A stretch of DNA of 64,000 nucleotides from an uncultured Eubacteriales bacterium (GCA_900546255.1 URCB01000007.1:1-64000), one strand, 5' to 3'; counted from the stretch's first letter, positions 30,610 to 41,043 are shown. Notes: generated by a model from the letters alone, not told the origin. Numbers and translations: made by a program.

Positions 30610-31907
30610 CCGACGTCCTCCTCTTCCTCTCCTACACCGCAGCCGGATGGGTGCGGATTACCCTGGGCCTGCTTCTGGTGTGGCTGCTGCTGTCCTCCCG
30701 GCGGCCTGGAGCGGCCAGCCTTGGGCTGGCCCTGGCGGGGGGTGCGGTTCTCGCCCTGCTGCCCCTTTTCTCCTCCCTGCCGGCCTTCTATGGGGTGGCG
30801 CTGGAGACGGTTTGGCTGGTGCTCTGCGCCAGCCGGCTCCAAGGTGCACCCCCTCGCATGGGCCTGTTCGTGGGGATCTTCTATGAGATCGCCCTCTCCC
30901 TGGGGCAGTTTCTGGTGGCGGCATGGTTGGGGGTTCTCTTTCGTAACGCTGCCTTCCTTCACACCGCATCGCCCCAGGGACAGGCGGCCCTCTGGCTGCT
31001 GCACGCCCTCCTTTTGATCCTGGCGGGGTTCCTCTGGCGAAACCCCGACCAGGCCGGGAAGGTCGCCTTTCGGGGGATCACCGGCGTGGCCGTGGTGGGC
31101 CTGCTGGCCGTGATCACCCTCTCGGAACAGACCGTCCTTCCCCTGGCCGCCGACACCTTGGACATGTGGACCATGCTGGCTCTGATCCTGATGCTGGCCA
31201 TCCTGCTGTTCCACCTAAACCGGCAGTACCAGATGGAAAAAGAACTGGCCGCCCTGAAAGCCCAGCAGGCAGAGCTGCTGGAGCGGGACTACACCGCCTT
31301 GAGCCGGACCTATGCCGTCCATGCCAAACTCTTCCACGACCTGCACAACCACCTGGGCGCGCTGCGCCAGTTCCTCACCCGCCAAAAGTGGACAGAGGCC
31401 ATGGACTACCTAGACCAGCTGCAAGCCCCCATCCAGAACATGACCGACACCGTGTGGACCGGCGATGACGCCGCCGACTACCTGATCAACCGCAAAGCTG
31501 CCGAGGCCCAGGCCGCGGGAATCCGGTATCAGGCCAACGTGGAGTTCCCCCGGCACACCGACCTGCAAAGCGCAGATCTCTGCGCCATCCTAGGAAACCT
31601 GCTGGACAATGCCCTGGAAGCCGCCGGACAGGTGCCCCAGCCGGACCAGCGGTTCGTCCAGCTAACCATCCGGCGGATCCACCAGATGTTGGTGATCAAA
31701 GTGGAAAACCGTTTCGCCACCCGCCCCATCGAGGCCGCAGGGGTTCTGCAGACCACAAAGGAGGCCGGGGGCCTGCACGGCTGGGGCCTGAAAAGCGCCC
31801 AAGCTGCCGCTGCCAAATACGATGGCATGGTGCAGACCTCTTTCACCGGCCAGGTCTTCCGGGCGGTGGTCACCTTGTCCTACCAAGGCGTTTCTACCGA
31901 AGGATAA
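30606..31907 (+). CDS. Sensor histidine kinase with GHKL domain (AgrC-like)
   Basis: A 433-residue kinase with six or so membrane helices in the first 200 residues, a linker helix, the dimerisation motif LFHDLHNHLGAL with phospho-acceptor His244, and a GHKL ATPase (N box LGNLLDNALEAA, G box HGWGLKSAQAAA). Such kinases often sense peptides or membrane stress. No peptide precursor gene is visible nearby. It is translationally coupled to the LytTR regulator. A terminator follows. Confidence 0.92.
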   Translation: MTDVLLFLSYTAAGWVRITLGLLLVWLLLSSRRPGAASLGLALAGGAVLALLPLFSSLPAFYGVALETVWLVLCASRLQGAPPRMGLFVGIFYEIALSLGQFLVAAWLGVLFRNAAFLHTASPQGQAALWLLHALLLILAGFLWRNPDQAGKVAFRGITGVAVVGLLAVITLSEQTVLPLAADTLDMWTMLALILMLAILLFHLNRQYQMEKELAALKAQQAELLERDYTALSRTYAVHAKLFHDLHNHLGALRQFLTRQKWTEAMDYLDQLQAPIQNMTDTVWTGDDAADYLINRKAAEAQAAGIRYQANVEFPRHTDLQSADLCAILGNLLDNALEAAGQVPQPDQRFVQLTIRRIHQMLVIKVENRFATRPIEAAGVLQTTKEAGGLHGWGLKSAQAAAAKYDGMVQTSFTGQVFRAVVTLSYQGVSTEG

Positions 31908-31912
31908 ACAGC

Positions 31913-31948
31913 AAATCCGCAAAGCACCAGGTGCTTTGCGGATTTTTT
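31913..31948 (+). terminator. Terminator after the two-component system
   Basis: AAATCCGCAAAGCACC pairs with GGTGCTTTGCGGATTT and is followed by a T-run. Confidence 0.9.
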
Positions 31949-32051
31949 GCGGTCAAAAAACCACCGTTCGCGGACACTTCCGCACAGGCCTTCCTGCTCT
32001 GCTAAGATAAAGGCACCATCAGAAAGGAACCCTGTTAAGGAGGTTGTCATC

Positions 32052-32228
32052 ATGCGTCACGTCTATTTTCGCGGAATCATCGGTTTGGTTTGGCTGGCCG
32101 CGGCCATTGTCAGCGGCATGTCCGGCCACTTTGCCATGGCTGCTCTCCAAGTGGCCTTGGGTGTGGTCTTTCTCCGCGCTTCCTATACCCTTTGGCAAAA
32201 GGAACGGGACCAGAAGGAGGAGGAGTAA
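32052..32228 (+). CDS. Small membrane protein (58 aa)
   Basis: A 58-residue protein with two hydrophobic segments (GIIGLVWLAAAIVSGMSG and MAALQVALGVVFLRASYTLW) and a charged tail KERDQKEEE. AAGGAGG is well placed. It is the first gene of an operon with an ABC ATPase (start 1 base after its stop) and a permease, so it may be an accessory subunit of the transporter. I do not recognise a family. Confidence 0.75.
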   Translation: MRHVYFRGIIGLVWLAAAIVSGMSGHFAMAALQVALGVVFLRASYTLWQKERDQKEEE

Positions 32229-32229
32229 G

Positions 32230-32937
32230 ATGGGGACCCCGCTCTTTTCCCTTCACAACCTGCAGGCATGGTACCGGCCGGAGGTCCCGGTGCTGTCCAA
32301 CCTCTCCCTGGACCTGGCGCCGGGGGAGGTGGTGGGCCTGCTGGGGCTCAATGGGGCAGGGAAAACCACCTTATTAAAGGTGCTCTCCGGCCTGCACCCC
32401 ACCTTCCGCACCGAGGAGATCTGGTTCCACGGCCACCCGATCCAGCTGCGGGGGCAGGGGTTCAAGCGCTGCCGCTACACCGTGTTTGCCGAGGATCACG
32501 CCTTCCCCTACTTCACCTTCCGGGAGTACCTGGCCTATGTGTTTCGGGCCTACCGGAAAACCTGCCCCGATGTCACCGAGCTGGTGCAGGGCTTCCACTT
32601 TGCCGACTTTGCGGACGTGCTTCTGAAGGACCTGTCCACCGGCAACCGGAAGAAAGCCTTTCTCATCACCGCCTTTGCCCTGAAACCCGAACTGCTTCTC
32701 CTAGACGAACCGGTCAACGGCCTGGACTTTCCCAGCACGGAATACCTGTACCAGCAGATCCGGGGCTACCGGGACCACGGAACCCTGCTGTTCGCCTCCC
32801 ACATTCTGGAGAGCATCACTTTGACAGCGGACCGGGTCCTCCTGCTGGACCACGGGCAGATCCGGCAGACCCTGGCGGGGGAAGCCCTGCATGCCCCAGA
32901 TCTCCGGGAGGTGCTGCGGTATGAAGCTGACCTTTGA
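32230..32937 (+). CDS. ABC transporter ATP-binding protein
   Basis: A 235-residue nucleotide-binding subunit with Walker A GLNGAGKTT (residues 39-47), a degenerate signature LSTGNRKKAF in place of LSGGQ, Walker B LLLLDEPVNGLD and the H-loop in FASHILES. The shape of the set (single ATPase, one permease, small partner) suits an exporter or a resistance pump of the ABC-2/bacitracin type. It overlaps the permease start by 17 bases. The LytTR/GHKL pair immediately upstream is its likely regulator. Confidence 0.93.
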   Translation: MGTPLFSLHNLQAWYRPEVPVLSNLSLDLAPGEVVGLLGLNGAGKTTLLKVLSGLHPTFRTEEIWFHGHPIQLRGQGFKRCRYTVFAEDHAFPYFTFREYLAYVFRAYRKTCPDVTELVQGFHFADFADVLLKDLSTGNRKKAFLITAFALKPELLLLDEPVNGLDFPSTEYLYQQIRGYRDHGTLLFASHILESITLTADRVLLLDHGQIRQTLAGEALHAPDLREVLRYEADL

Positions 32938-34141
32938 GGCCTTTGCCCGGCCGCTGTTCGGCCCACGGTACCAGGGGGCGGTGCAGGCCCTTCTGGTCAG
33001 CGGCATCGTATTTTTCGGGCTGCGGCTGGCCGGCTTGCGGTGGAGCCTCCCCCTTCCCACCCTCTATCTTCTGGTAACAGCCGGGACTGGGGGCATCCTG
33101 TGGCAGTCTTTGGCCGCAGAGGGACGCTCCCCCAACCTGGAAAACCCCTGTATGCTGCCCGTTTCATCGCGGACCTTTGTGTTCTCCTATGTCGCCGCCC
33201 TGGGCAGCCATACCCTTCTCACCAAAACGGTGCCCCTCTTGGCGGCCCTGCTGGCGGTTTCGGTTTGGCCGCCTGTGGCCCTTGGGGGGAGCCTTCTCTG
33301 CGGGGTCCACGGGGTCCTGGTCACCGCCGCTCTCTTTGTCCAGAGGACCTGGGTTGTGGGTGGACTGTGGGCCGCCGCCGTGGCCGCCCTGCTCCTGTTG
33401 GGGGGAACCGGGCCGGGGCTCTTCCTGGGTCTGGCTGCCAGCAGCCTGCTGGCCGGTTGGTGCCTGTGGCACACGGACGGGTACGCCTTCTACCGGCCGG
33501 GGGAAGCCCGCCTGCCCCGGCACCGGTTCTCCGGGCGGCCTTCCCTGGGGCGCTACTTGGTCCGGTATCTGCTGTCCCATAAGAACTACCTGGTCAACAC
33601 CGGGATCCTGTGGGGCATGGCCTGGGTGCTGCCCCTGTTCTTCCGGCAGGTTGCGGGGGTGTGGATGGCCCCGCTGGGGTTTGCCCTGCTCTCCTTTAAC
33701 ACCCCCATGGGAATCCTGCTGTCCTGCGATCCCAGCTCTCAACAGGCCATCCGTTTTCTGCCGGGGCAAAGGCGGACCTTCTGCCTTCCCTATGGTCTGT
33801 TCCTCTGCGCCTGCTATCTGGTTGCGGAGGGGTTCTTTCTGGGCAGTTGGCAGCTTCAAATGGGCGGGGTTTCCGGCCCCATGCTGGCTGCCGCCGTCTT
33901 CTTTGCCCTGGAAAGCGCCATCCTGACGGTGCTGCTGGAATGGTTCTTTCCCATCCGGAGCTGGAAAACGGAGAGCGACCTGTGGCATCACCCGCGAAAG
34001 TATGTGGTTCCTGGGATCCTGCTCTTCCTGGCCGTCCTGGTGGGGGCCCAGCCGGGGATCCTGCCGGTGCTGCTGGTGGGGCTTACCCTGGAAGCGGCCG
34101 TTCTCCTGGTCCTCTGCCTCCGAGGGGAACCGCTGCCTTGA
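32921..34141 (+). CDS. ABC transporter permease-like membrane protein
   Basis: A 406-residue polytopic protein with about ten hydrophobic segments arranged around polar loops (e.g. ILWQSLAAEGRSPNLENPCM and WHTDGYAFYRPGEARLPRHR). No recognised family motif is evident beyond its association with the ATPase. The start at 32921 lies in the ATPase 3' end with GGAGGTGC 9 bases upstream. It is most likely the membrane subunit of the exporter. The substrate is unknown. Confidence 0.8.
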   Translation: MKLTFEAFARPLFGPRYQGAVQALLVSGIVFFGLRLAGLRWSLPLPTLYLLVTAGTGGILWQSLAAEGRSPNLENPCMLPVSSRTFVFSYVAALGSHTLLTKTVPLLAALLAVSVWPPVALGGSLLCGVHGVLVTAALFVQRTWVVGGLWAAAVAALLLLGGTGPGLFLGLAASSLLAGWCLWHTDGYAFYRPGEARLPRHRFSGRPSLGRYLVRYLLSHKNYLVNTGILWGMAWVLPLFFRQVAGVWMAPLGFALLSFNTPMGILLSCDPSSQQAIRFLPGQRRTFCLPYGLFLCACYLVAEGFFLGSWQLQMGGVSGPMLAAAVFFALESAILTVLLEWFFPIRSWKTESDLWHHPRKYVVPGILLFLAVLVGAQPGILPVLLVGLTLEAAVLLVLCLRGEPLP

Positions 34142-34150
34142 CCCTCCCCA

Positions 34151-34600
34151 TCAACGGTCCTTTCGCATCACGAAGTTGGTAAGCTGCACGCCCTGGCGCT
34201 CCACCGCCTGGGCCCGGACCAAACGATACCCCCGCTGGGCAAAAAAGGGCCGGGCTGTGTAGGAGGCATGGGTGATAATCGGCCCCTGGACCAGGCCTTC
34301 CAACCTTTCGCAGAGGGCTGTGGCAATCCCCTGCCGCAGATGGTCCTGGTGGACATACAGCCGGTCTAAGTACCCTGTGGGGGTGATGTCTCCAAACCCC
34401 AGCAGGGTCTCCCCCTCCACCGCCACCAGGGCAAAGTGGCCCTGGAAGGACTGGTCCCACGCCGTCAGGTCGCGGTCCTCCGGCGCCCAGGCGTCCAGCT
34501 GCTCCTGGCTGTAATCCCGGCAGGCTACGGCATGGACGGTATCGTAAAACAGCGCCGCCGTCCTTTGGCAGTCTGCCGGTGTATAGGCTCTGATCTCCAT
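34151..34600 (-). CDS. GNAT-family N-acetyltransferase
   Basis: A 149-residue acetyltransferase. Motif A for acetyl-CoA binding is seen as YLDRLYVHQDHLRQGIATALCERLE in two adjoining parts, with R-Q-G-I-A as the pyrophosphate loop. An N-terminal IRAYTPADCQRTAALFYDTV and a C-terminal YTARPFFAQRGYRLVRAQ complete the fold; the latter is typical of YafP/ElaA-like GNATs. AGGAGG precedes the start at 34600. The substrate is unknown. Confidence 0.9.
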   Translation of the reverse strand: MEIRAYTPADCQRTAALFYDTVHAVACRDYSQEQLDAWAPEDRDLTAWDQSFQGHFALVAVEGETLLGFGDITPTGYLDRLYVHQDHLRQGIATALCERLEGLVQGPIITHASYTARPFFAQRGYRLVRAQAVERQGVQLTNFVMRKDR

Positions 34601-34622
34601 AGACTCCTCCTCGCTTGGGATG

Positions 34623-34655
34623 AAACGTCCCCACACCGGTGGTGTGGGGACGTTT
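34623..34655. terminator. Inverted repeat, probable terminator
   Basis: AAACGTCCCCACACC pairs perfectly with GGTGTGGGGACGTTT around 3 bases. It lies between the 3' end of the rhodanese lipoprotein gene and the GNAT start. The T-run is short (GTTT), so it is a weaker terminator or a processing site. Confidence 0.7.
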
Positions 34656-34674
34656 GGGTTGGATTGGGATTGGT

Positions 34675-35088
34675 TCAGTACGGGGCTCCCTGCTCCACCT
34701 CATAGGGCCAGTCCTGGATGCCGCCGAACTCATACACCTGGGTGTATCCCAGCTGGGCCAGGGCCGCCGAGGCCGTCTGGCTCCGGTTGCCGCTGCGGCA
34801 GTAGACCAAAACGGTGGCGTCCTTGGTGGGGATGGCCTGGGCGGCGGTCTCCTCCGAAATCGTGCCCACGGGCAGCAGGACGGCCCCGGGGATATGCCCA
34901 CTGGCATACTCCTCCGCCTCCCGAACATCTAAAACCACTGCGTCGGGCGCTTGGTCCATGATCTCCTTGGCCTGCTGGGCTCCAATACGGGTATATCCTA
35001 AGTCTGCTGCAGCGTCATTCTCCCCGCTGCCGGCGCAGCCGGCCAGCAGGAGAAGGAGCAGCAGGCAAGAAAGCCAGCCTCGCTTCAT
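34675..35088 (-). CDS. Rhodanese-like lipoprotein
   Basis: A 137-residue secreted lipoprotein. The signal peptide ends in LLAGC (lipobox). A single rhodanese domain follows with DVREAEEYASGHIPGA and the active-site loop VYCRSGNRS, whose cysteine would carry persulfide. It is anchored outside the membrane and may transfer sulfur or resist oxidative stress. GGAGG precedes the start, and the start overlaps the stop of the TudS-related gene (35085-35088), making it the third gene of a small sulfur-themed operon. Confidence 0.92.
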   Translation of the reverse strand: MKRGWLSCLLLLLLLAGCAGSGENDAAADLGYTRIGAQQAKEIMDQAPDAVVLDVREAEEYASGHIPGAVLLPVGTISEETAAQAIPTKDATVLVYCRSGNRSQTASAALAQLGYTQVYEFGGIQDWPYEVEQGAPY

Positions 35089-35666
35089 CGGGCCGCCTCC
35101 TTCCGTACTGCATGCTCTGCGCGTTCCAGCAGCCGCTGCACGGTTTCCACGGCATCGTCGGTCCCGCGGAAACCCACCATGGGGATTTGCCAGCCGACTT
35201 CCTCCAATCTGTGGGAAAGGGCTTCCAGGAACACCCCCATCCCCGGGACCTCCTGGTCGTCTTGGGAGGTGGTGTCCACACCGCAGCAGGGGGAGCGGTT
35301 GGCGCCGAGAATCCCCACCACTTGGAAGCCGTAGCGGCGGTATTCCAGCAGCTGCGTCATGGTATCCTCCACCAACCGGGCCAGCCGGCGGCTGGGCTCT
35401 GCCTGGGCCATGGCCCTGCGGATCCGGGTGTTTTCCACCACCACCGGGCGCTCCGCCCCCTGGGGATCCCCCCGGTCCAGACCTAGGCACAGGAGTTCTG
35501 GGCAGGGCAGCTGGACAATGCCCACACCGTGTTCCAACAGATAGGACACCATCTCAGGAAACCCAGCGGGACGGACCGCCGTCCCGTCGGAGATGGCGTT
35601 TTGGTTGAGCAGGCAGTGGGCGAGGAAGGCCACTTTCTGACTTCTTCCGTCCTGAAACATCGTCAT
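35085..35666 (-). CDS. TudS-related (CD3072-type) putative desulfidase
   Basis: A 193-residue protein starting KVAFLAHCLLNQNAISDG, with further cysteines in LPCPELLCLGLDRG and RSPCCGVDTT. These match the TudS/DUF523-related family, whose members bind a [4Fe-4S] cluster and remove sulfur from thiolated substrates. The start at 35666 follows a GGAGGAGGAGG track. It overlaps by ATGA with both neighbours. The exact substrate is not known; the placement beside a rhodanese supports a sulfur-handling role. Confidence 0.82.
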   Translation of the reverse strand: MTMFQDGRSQKVAFLAHCLLNQNAISDGTAVRPAGFPEMVSYLLEHGVGIVQLPCPELLCLGLDRGDPQGAERPVVVENTRIRRAMAQAEPSRRLARLVEDTMTQLLEYRRYGFQVVGILGANRSPCCGVDTTSQDDQEVPGMGVFLEALSHRLEEVGWQIPMVGFRGTDDAVETVQRLLERAEHAVRKEAAR

Positions 35667-35974
35667 ACCTCCTCCTCCAGCGCCTCCACCAGGAAGGTCA
35701 CCGGGCGGAATCCATCGTTGCAGGAGAGCATGGCAGAGCGCTTGTTCTTCATCCACCCATCGTAGAAATCCTCCGCCCCGTGGGAGAGGGCCAGAACAAA
35801 GGGGGACAAGGTGTCCCAGGCACTCTGGCAGAAGCCGGCCGGCTTTTCCCAACCGTTGGCCAGAAAGACCTGGCCCTCCGTCATGTCACAGGCATGCTGG
35901 ATGGGGTTTTCATACTGGGCAATCAAGTCGTCATAGCGGGCCACCCGCATGACGGTAATGCGGCACTGTTTCAT
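35663..35974 (-). CDS. TIGR04076 family protein
   Basis: A 103-residue protein with the family pattern CRITVMRVARYDDLIAQY, GWEKPAGFCQSAWDTLSPFV and MLSCNDGFRPVTFLVEAL. The conserved cysteines in GFC and LSCNDG may be functional, but the family has no assigned role. AGGAGG lies 7 bases before the ATG. It is the first gene of the three-gene operon with the TudS-like and rhodanese proteins. Confidence 0.85.
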   Translation of the reverse strand: MKQCRITVMRVARYDDLIAQYENPIQHACDMTEGQVFLANGWEKPAGFCQSAWDTLSPFVLALSHGAEDFYDGWMKNKRSAMLSCNDGFRPVTFLVEALEEEV

Positions 35975-36044
35975 CGACCGTCCTCCTGGCTGTGATTTTC
36001 CTCATTGTACCACATCCGGCCCACGGGAGGCAAGCTGCCCCTTC

Positions 36045-36800
36045 TCAGGCCCAGTGTTCCACCGCCGCCTGGAGAAAGGCGGCGCAGCCGGGAACGGCCC
36101 GGTCATAATACGCAGTGAACCGCGGGTCCTGGGTGTACAGGGCCGCCAGGCCCCGGTGTTTCTCCCCCGCATAGGTTTGCCCCGTGAAGGTCAGCCAGCG
36201 GCGGTGGAGGGCCGTAATGGCCTCCCCTTCCGCCCCCTGGGGGGAGCGTCCTGACCGGACGGCCTCCTCCAGCTTCCCCTGGATCTCCTCCCCCAACTGC
36301 TTCCATTGGAGGTACTGGTCCTGGGTAAGGGCTTGGACGGCCGCCTGGGCCTGGTCCACCTCCCGGTCCCCGTAACGGTCCCTGGCCTCCCGGCCGTAGG
36401 TCTCCTCGTGCCAGGCCACGGCCTGGCGTTTGAAGGCTTCAAATTTCTTGCTGTCTTCCATCGTTTCCTTCCTTTCCATGGCACCGATGGTGGCCTCCAC
36501 CGATCGGATGAGCTGTTCCAGCCGCGCCCGCTCCCCCTGCAAGGCAGTCAGGTGGCTGCGCAAGACGGCCAGACGGTCAAAGGAGGGCTCGTCCAAGCAG
36601 GTCCGGATCTGGGCCAGCGCCACCCCGAGGGCCCGATAGTAGAGGATGTCCTGGAGCCGGTCCACCTCCGCCGGGCCGTAGTAGCGGTAACCGTTGTCCG
36701 CCACCCGGCTGGGTTTCAGCAGGCCGATCTGGTCGTACCAGCGCAGGGTCCGGGTGGTGACCCCCGCCAGGCGCGCCAAGGCTTGAATGGAATATTCCAT
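36045..36800 (-). CDS. MerR-family regulator with TipAS drug-binding domain
   Basis: A 251-residue regulator. The MerR winged helix is at 3-70 (IQALARLAGVTTRTLRWYDQ, IGLLKPSRVADNGYRYYGPA), with a dimerisation helix to about 110. The TipAS domain (about 120-251) has the hallmark aromatic/helical pattern WHEETYGREARDRYGD and YTQDPRFTAYYD. TipAS domains trap thiopeptide or other hydrophobic drugs covalently or tightly. Its own promoter has a 19-bp spacer with a dyad (36825-36855), typical for MerR control. It is divergent from an aldo/keto reductase. Confidence 0.92.
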   Translation of the reverse strand: MEYSIQALARLAGVTTRTLRWYDQIGLLKPSRVADNGYRYYGPAEVDRLQDILYYRALGVALAQIRTCLDEPSFDRLAVLRSHLTALQGERARLEQLIRSVEATIGAMERKETMEDSKKFEAFKRQAVAWHEETYGREARDRYGDREVDQAQAAVQALTQDQYLQWKQLGEEIQGKLEEAVRSGRSPQGAEGEAITALHRRWLTFTGQTYAGEKHRGLAALYTQDPRFTAYYDRAVPGCAAFLQAAVEHWA

Positions 36801-36824
36801 CGCAGTGTTCCCTCCTTTGATGGC

Positions 36825-36855
36825 AGGATACCCTTTGACGCTACGGCAAAGTCAA
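36825..36855 (-). promoter_or_regulatory. MerR-type promoter of the TipAS regulator
   Basis: On the minus strand TTGACT (36855-36850) and TATCCT (36830-36825) are 19 bases apart. The spacer contains the dyad TTTGCCGTAGCGTCAAA (36850-36834). A long spacer with a central dyad is the hallmark of MerR-activated promoters, so autoregulation is likely. Confidence 0.75.
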
Positions 36856-36930
36856 GGGCTTTTTTCAAAAAGTTTCCGCTTTCTCCGTAAAACCATGCCT
36901 GGAAAGCATGGGGGTTATAGAAAGCAAGTA

Positions 36931-36961
36931 TTCGACGGGGGATTCCTCCTTGTAGTATACT
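36931..36961 (+). promoter_or_regulatory. Second 19-bp-spacer promoter, before the aldo/keto reductase
   Basis: TTCGAC (36931-36936) and TATACT (36956-36961) are 19 bases apart, with the imperfect dyad GGGGGATTCCTCC in the spacer. This is compatible with MerR control, but the dyad differs from that at 36834-36850. Confidence 0.5.
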
Positions 36962-37004
36962 AAAATAAAGGAAAAAAGCACAGTACCCACGGAGGTGACT
37001 GACC

Positions 37005-39085
<2,081 letters not shown>

Positions 39086-39115
39086 ACCAGCCGTCCTCTC
39101 TTCCCCTTGTCTTTT

Positions 39116-39149
39116 CCGTGGAACGACCTGCGTCGTTCCACGGTTTTTT
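39116..39149 (+). terminator. Terminator of the aldo/keto reductase operon
   Basis: CCGTGGAACGAC pairs with GTCGTTCCACGG, followed by six T residues. Bases 39150-39325 hold nothing else that I recognise. Confidence 0.9.
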
Positions 39150-39325
39150 CTATTTGGGCACTTCCGTCGGATTCCTGTTTGGACGCCAACATACTGGGAT
39201 TGGCCTGTCCCCTTCCCACTTAACGAAAATTTCAAGAAAATATAACCAAACCCTGACGGACAGTCCATCCTTTCTCTGGTAGAATGGATAAAATTCACCT
39301 TCCCCCTGCAAAATATTTTTCTGCA

Positions 39326-39355
39326 ATCCCCCGAAAATCTGGTTTGGCCTTCGTA
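39326..39355 (+). promoter_or_regulatory. Candidate SigI-dependent promoter before sigI
   Basis: ATCCCCC (39326-39332), 19 bases, CGTA (39352-39355), then TCC. The same C-run/19 bases/CGTA pattern appears twice before the lipoprotein operon at 41044 and 41150. SigI promoters in Bacillus and Clostridium are known for a C-rich -35 and a CG(A/T)A -10. It would make sigI autoregulated. Confidence 0.65.
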
Positions 39356-39387
39356 TCCTACCAGAGACTGGGGGTGGAGGAATGCCC

Positions 39388-40119
39388 ATGACCGCCGTAG
39401 AACATGACATTGTCGCCCAGGTCTATGCCGCCAAGGAGGATTCTGGCGCAGCAGACCAGTTTATCCAGCAATATCTGCCCTTTATCCGCAGCGAAACCGC
39501 CAAATTCGTGGGGACCGCTCCGGACCACCGCTACGAGGACGAACTGAGCATTGCCATGCTGGCTTTTTACGAGGCCATCCTAGGCTATGCCCGTACACGG
39601 GGCGCGTTCCTCCCCTATGCGGCCCGGGCCATCAAAAACCGGCTCATCGATTATACCCGGAAGGAGAAACGTCACCAGAACGTGGTTTCCCTTCACACCC
39701 CTTACGGGGAGGAGGAACGGACGTTAGAGGACACCCTTCCCGCCCAAAACGGCCTGATGGAGGAATACGACCTGCGGCAGGCCAGCCAACAGGAGATCCA
39801 AGAGTTTGGCGCACAACTGGCACAGTTCGGCCTCACCTTCTCCCAAGTGGCGGACAACAGCCCCAAGCAGGCACGGACCTTAACCGCCTGCCACCGGGTG
39901 TTGGACTACGCCCGGCAGACCCCCCAGCTGTTGGACCGCTTTCTGGAGACCCGGCGCCTCCCCATCAAAGAGCTCTCCCAGGGCGCTGGGGTGGACAAAA
40001 AGACCATAGAACGACACCGAGCCTATCTGGTGGCCATCCTCCTGGCCTTCACCAACGGTTATGAAATCATCCGGGGCCATCTGTGTCAGATGACCGCAGG
40101 GAAAGGAGGTAGCGCATGA
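39388..40119 (+). CDS. sigI: RNA polymerase sigma factor SigI
   Basis: A 243-residue sigma factor of the SigI group. Region 2 shows DELSIAMLAFYEAILGYART and RGAFLPYAARAIKNRLIDYT followed by RKEKRH. The C-terminal SigI-type domain (LPIKELSQGAGVDKKTIERH, RAYLVAILLAFTNGYEIIRG) replaces a normal region 4. In Bacillus and Clostridium SigI responds to heat, wall stress or polysaccharide through RsgI. The ATG at 39388 is chosen because GGAGG is then 7 bases away. It overlaps rsgI by 4 bases. Confidence 0.95.
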   Translation: MTAVEHDIVAQVYAAKEDSGAADQFIQQYLPFIRSETAKFVGTAPDHRYEDELSIAMLAFYEAILGYARTRGAFLPYAARAIKNRLIDYTRKEKRHQNVVSLHTPYGEEERTLEDTLPAQNGLMEEYDLRQASQQEIQEFGAQLAQFGLTFSQVADNSPKQARTLTACHRVLDYARQTPQLLDRFLETRRLPIKELSQGAGVDKKTIERHRAYLVAILLAFTNGYEIIRGHLCQMTAGKGGSA

Positions 40120-41030
40120 TGCAGTATCTCGTTCTGGAAACCCATCCAGCCTACGCTGTTCTGCTGGATGAGGAGGGGCGGTTCTTAAAGGCCGCCAACC
40201 TCCACTACACCGTGGGGGACCGGGTGACCGAGATTGTGGAACTGCAGCCGGTTCCAAACGGCAACGCCGGCCGGTGGAAGAAGTCCCTGGCCAGCCTCTC
40301 CGCCCTGGCCGCCTGTCTGTGTCTGGTGTTCTTTGGGTACTACCAGCCCAACTTCTCCCCCTATGGCACCCTGCGTCTGCAGATCAACCCCGACGTCACC
40401 CTTACCCTCAGTGAAAACGACCGGGTTGTGGGCCTGGCCGGCGGAAACCAAGACGGCTGGGACCTGATTGAGGGGTATGACTACCACGGAAAGGACCGGG
40501 ACACCGCCACCGACGAGCTGGTGGACCGAGCCATTGAGATGGGCTACCTCTCTGACGGAGATACCATCTCGGTCACCGTTTCCAGCGAGGACACCCGCTG
40601 GCAGCAGGAAGAGGAGACGCAGATCTCCCAACACTTGGAAAGCAAGTATGGGCAGACCGTCATCATTTCCCTGGGCCCCAAGGAAACCGTCCTGGAGGAG
40701 GATGTGGAGGTGACCATTCCCGTTTCCCCCGCTCCCACCGATGGGGACTCCGGCTATAACACCTCAGACTATGGAACCGGAGCCTCTGGCGGAACCACCC
40801 AGGGGACCACAGCCCCTCCGCCCACCTCCAGCGGAACCACGGGAGACTCCCACTACGATTCCAACGGAAACTCCAGCTATGACAACGCCTCTGGAAACTC
40901 CAACTATGACGACAGCGGTGCCTCCGACTACCGCGAGAGTGACAGCAGCGGCTATCAACCAGAAGGGGGAAATGACTCTTCCTACGATGAACCCCGTTCT
41001 GGGGATACAGAAGGCGAAGAAAAACCGTAA
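40116..41030 (+). CDS. rsgI: Anti-sigma factor RsgI with disordered extracellular tail
   Basis: A 304-residue transmembrane anti-sigma factor. Residues 1-50 are the cytoplasmic RsgI N-terminal domain (LVLETHPAYAVLLDEEGRFL). A membrane helix runs 58-77, then the conserved extracytoplasmic domain to about 190 begins LRLQINPDVTLTLSENDRVV, with the Asn-Pro pair at which other RsgI proteins are reported to self-cleave. The last 100 residues are low-complexity Ser/Tyr/Gly/Asp/Asn (NSSYDN, NSNYDD). There is no carbohydrate-binding module, unlike clostridial cellulosome RsgIs. B. subtilis RsgI is reported to use a disordered tail to sense wall state. A start at 40119 is equally possible. Confidence 0.93.
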   Translation: MMQYLVLETHPAYAVLLDEEGRFLKAANLHYTVGDRVTEIVELQPVPNGNAGRWKKSLASLSALAACLCLVFFGYYQPNFSPYGTLRLQINPDVTLTLSENDRVVGLAGGNQDGWDLIEGYDYHGKDRDTATDELVDRAIEMGYLSDGDTISVTVSSEDTRWQQEEETQISQHLESKYGQTVIISLGPKETVLEEDVEVTIPVSPAPTDGDSGYNTSDYGTGASGGTTQGTTAPPPTSSGTTGDSHYDSNGNSSYDNASGNSNYDDSGASDYRESDSSGYQPEGGNDSSYDEPRSGDTEGEEKP

Positions 41031-41043
41031 ATTTTTTCTCTAA

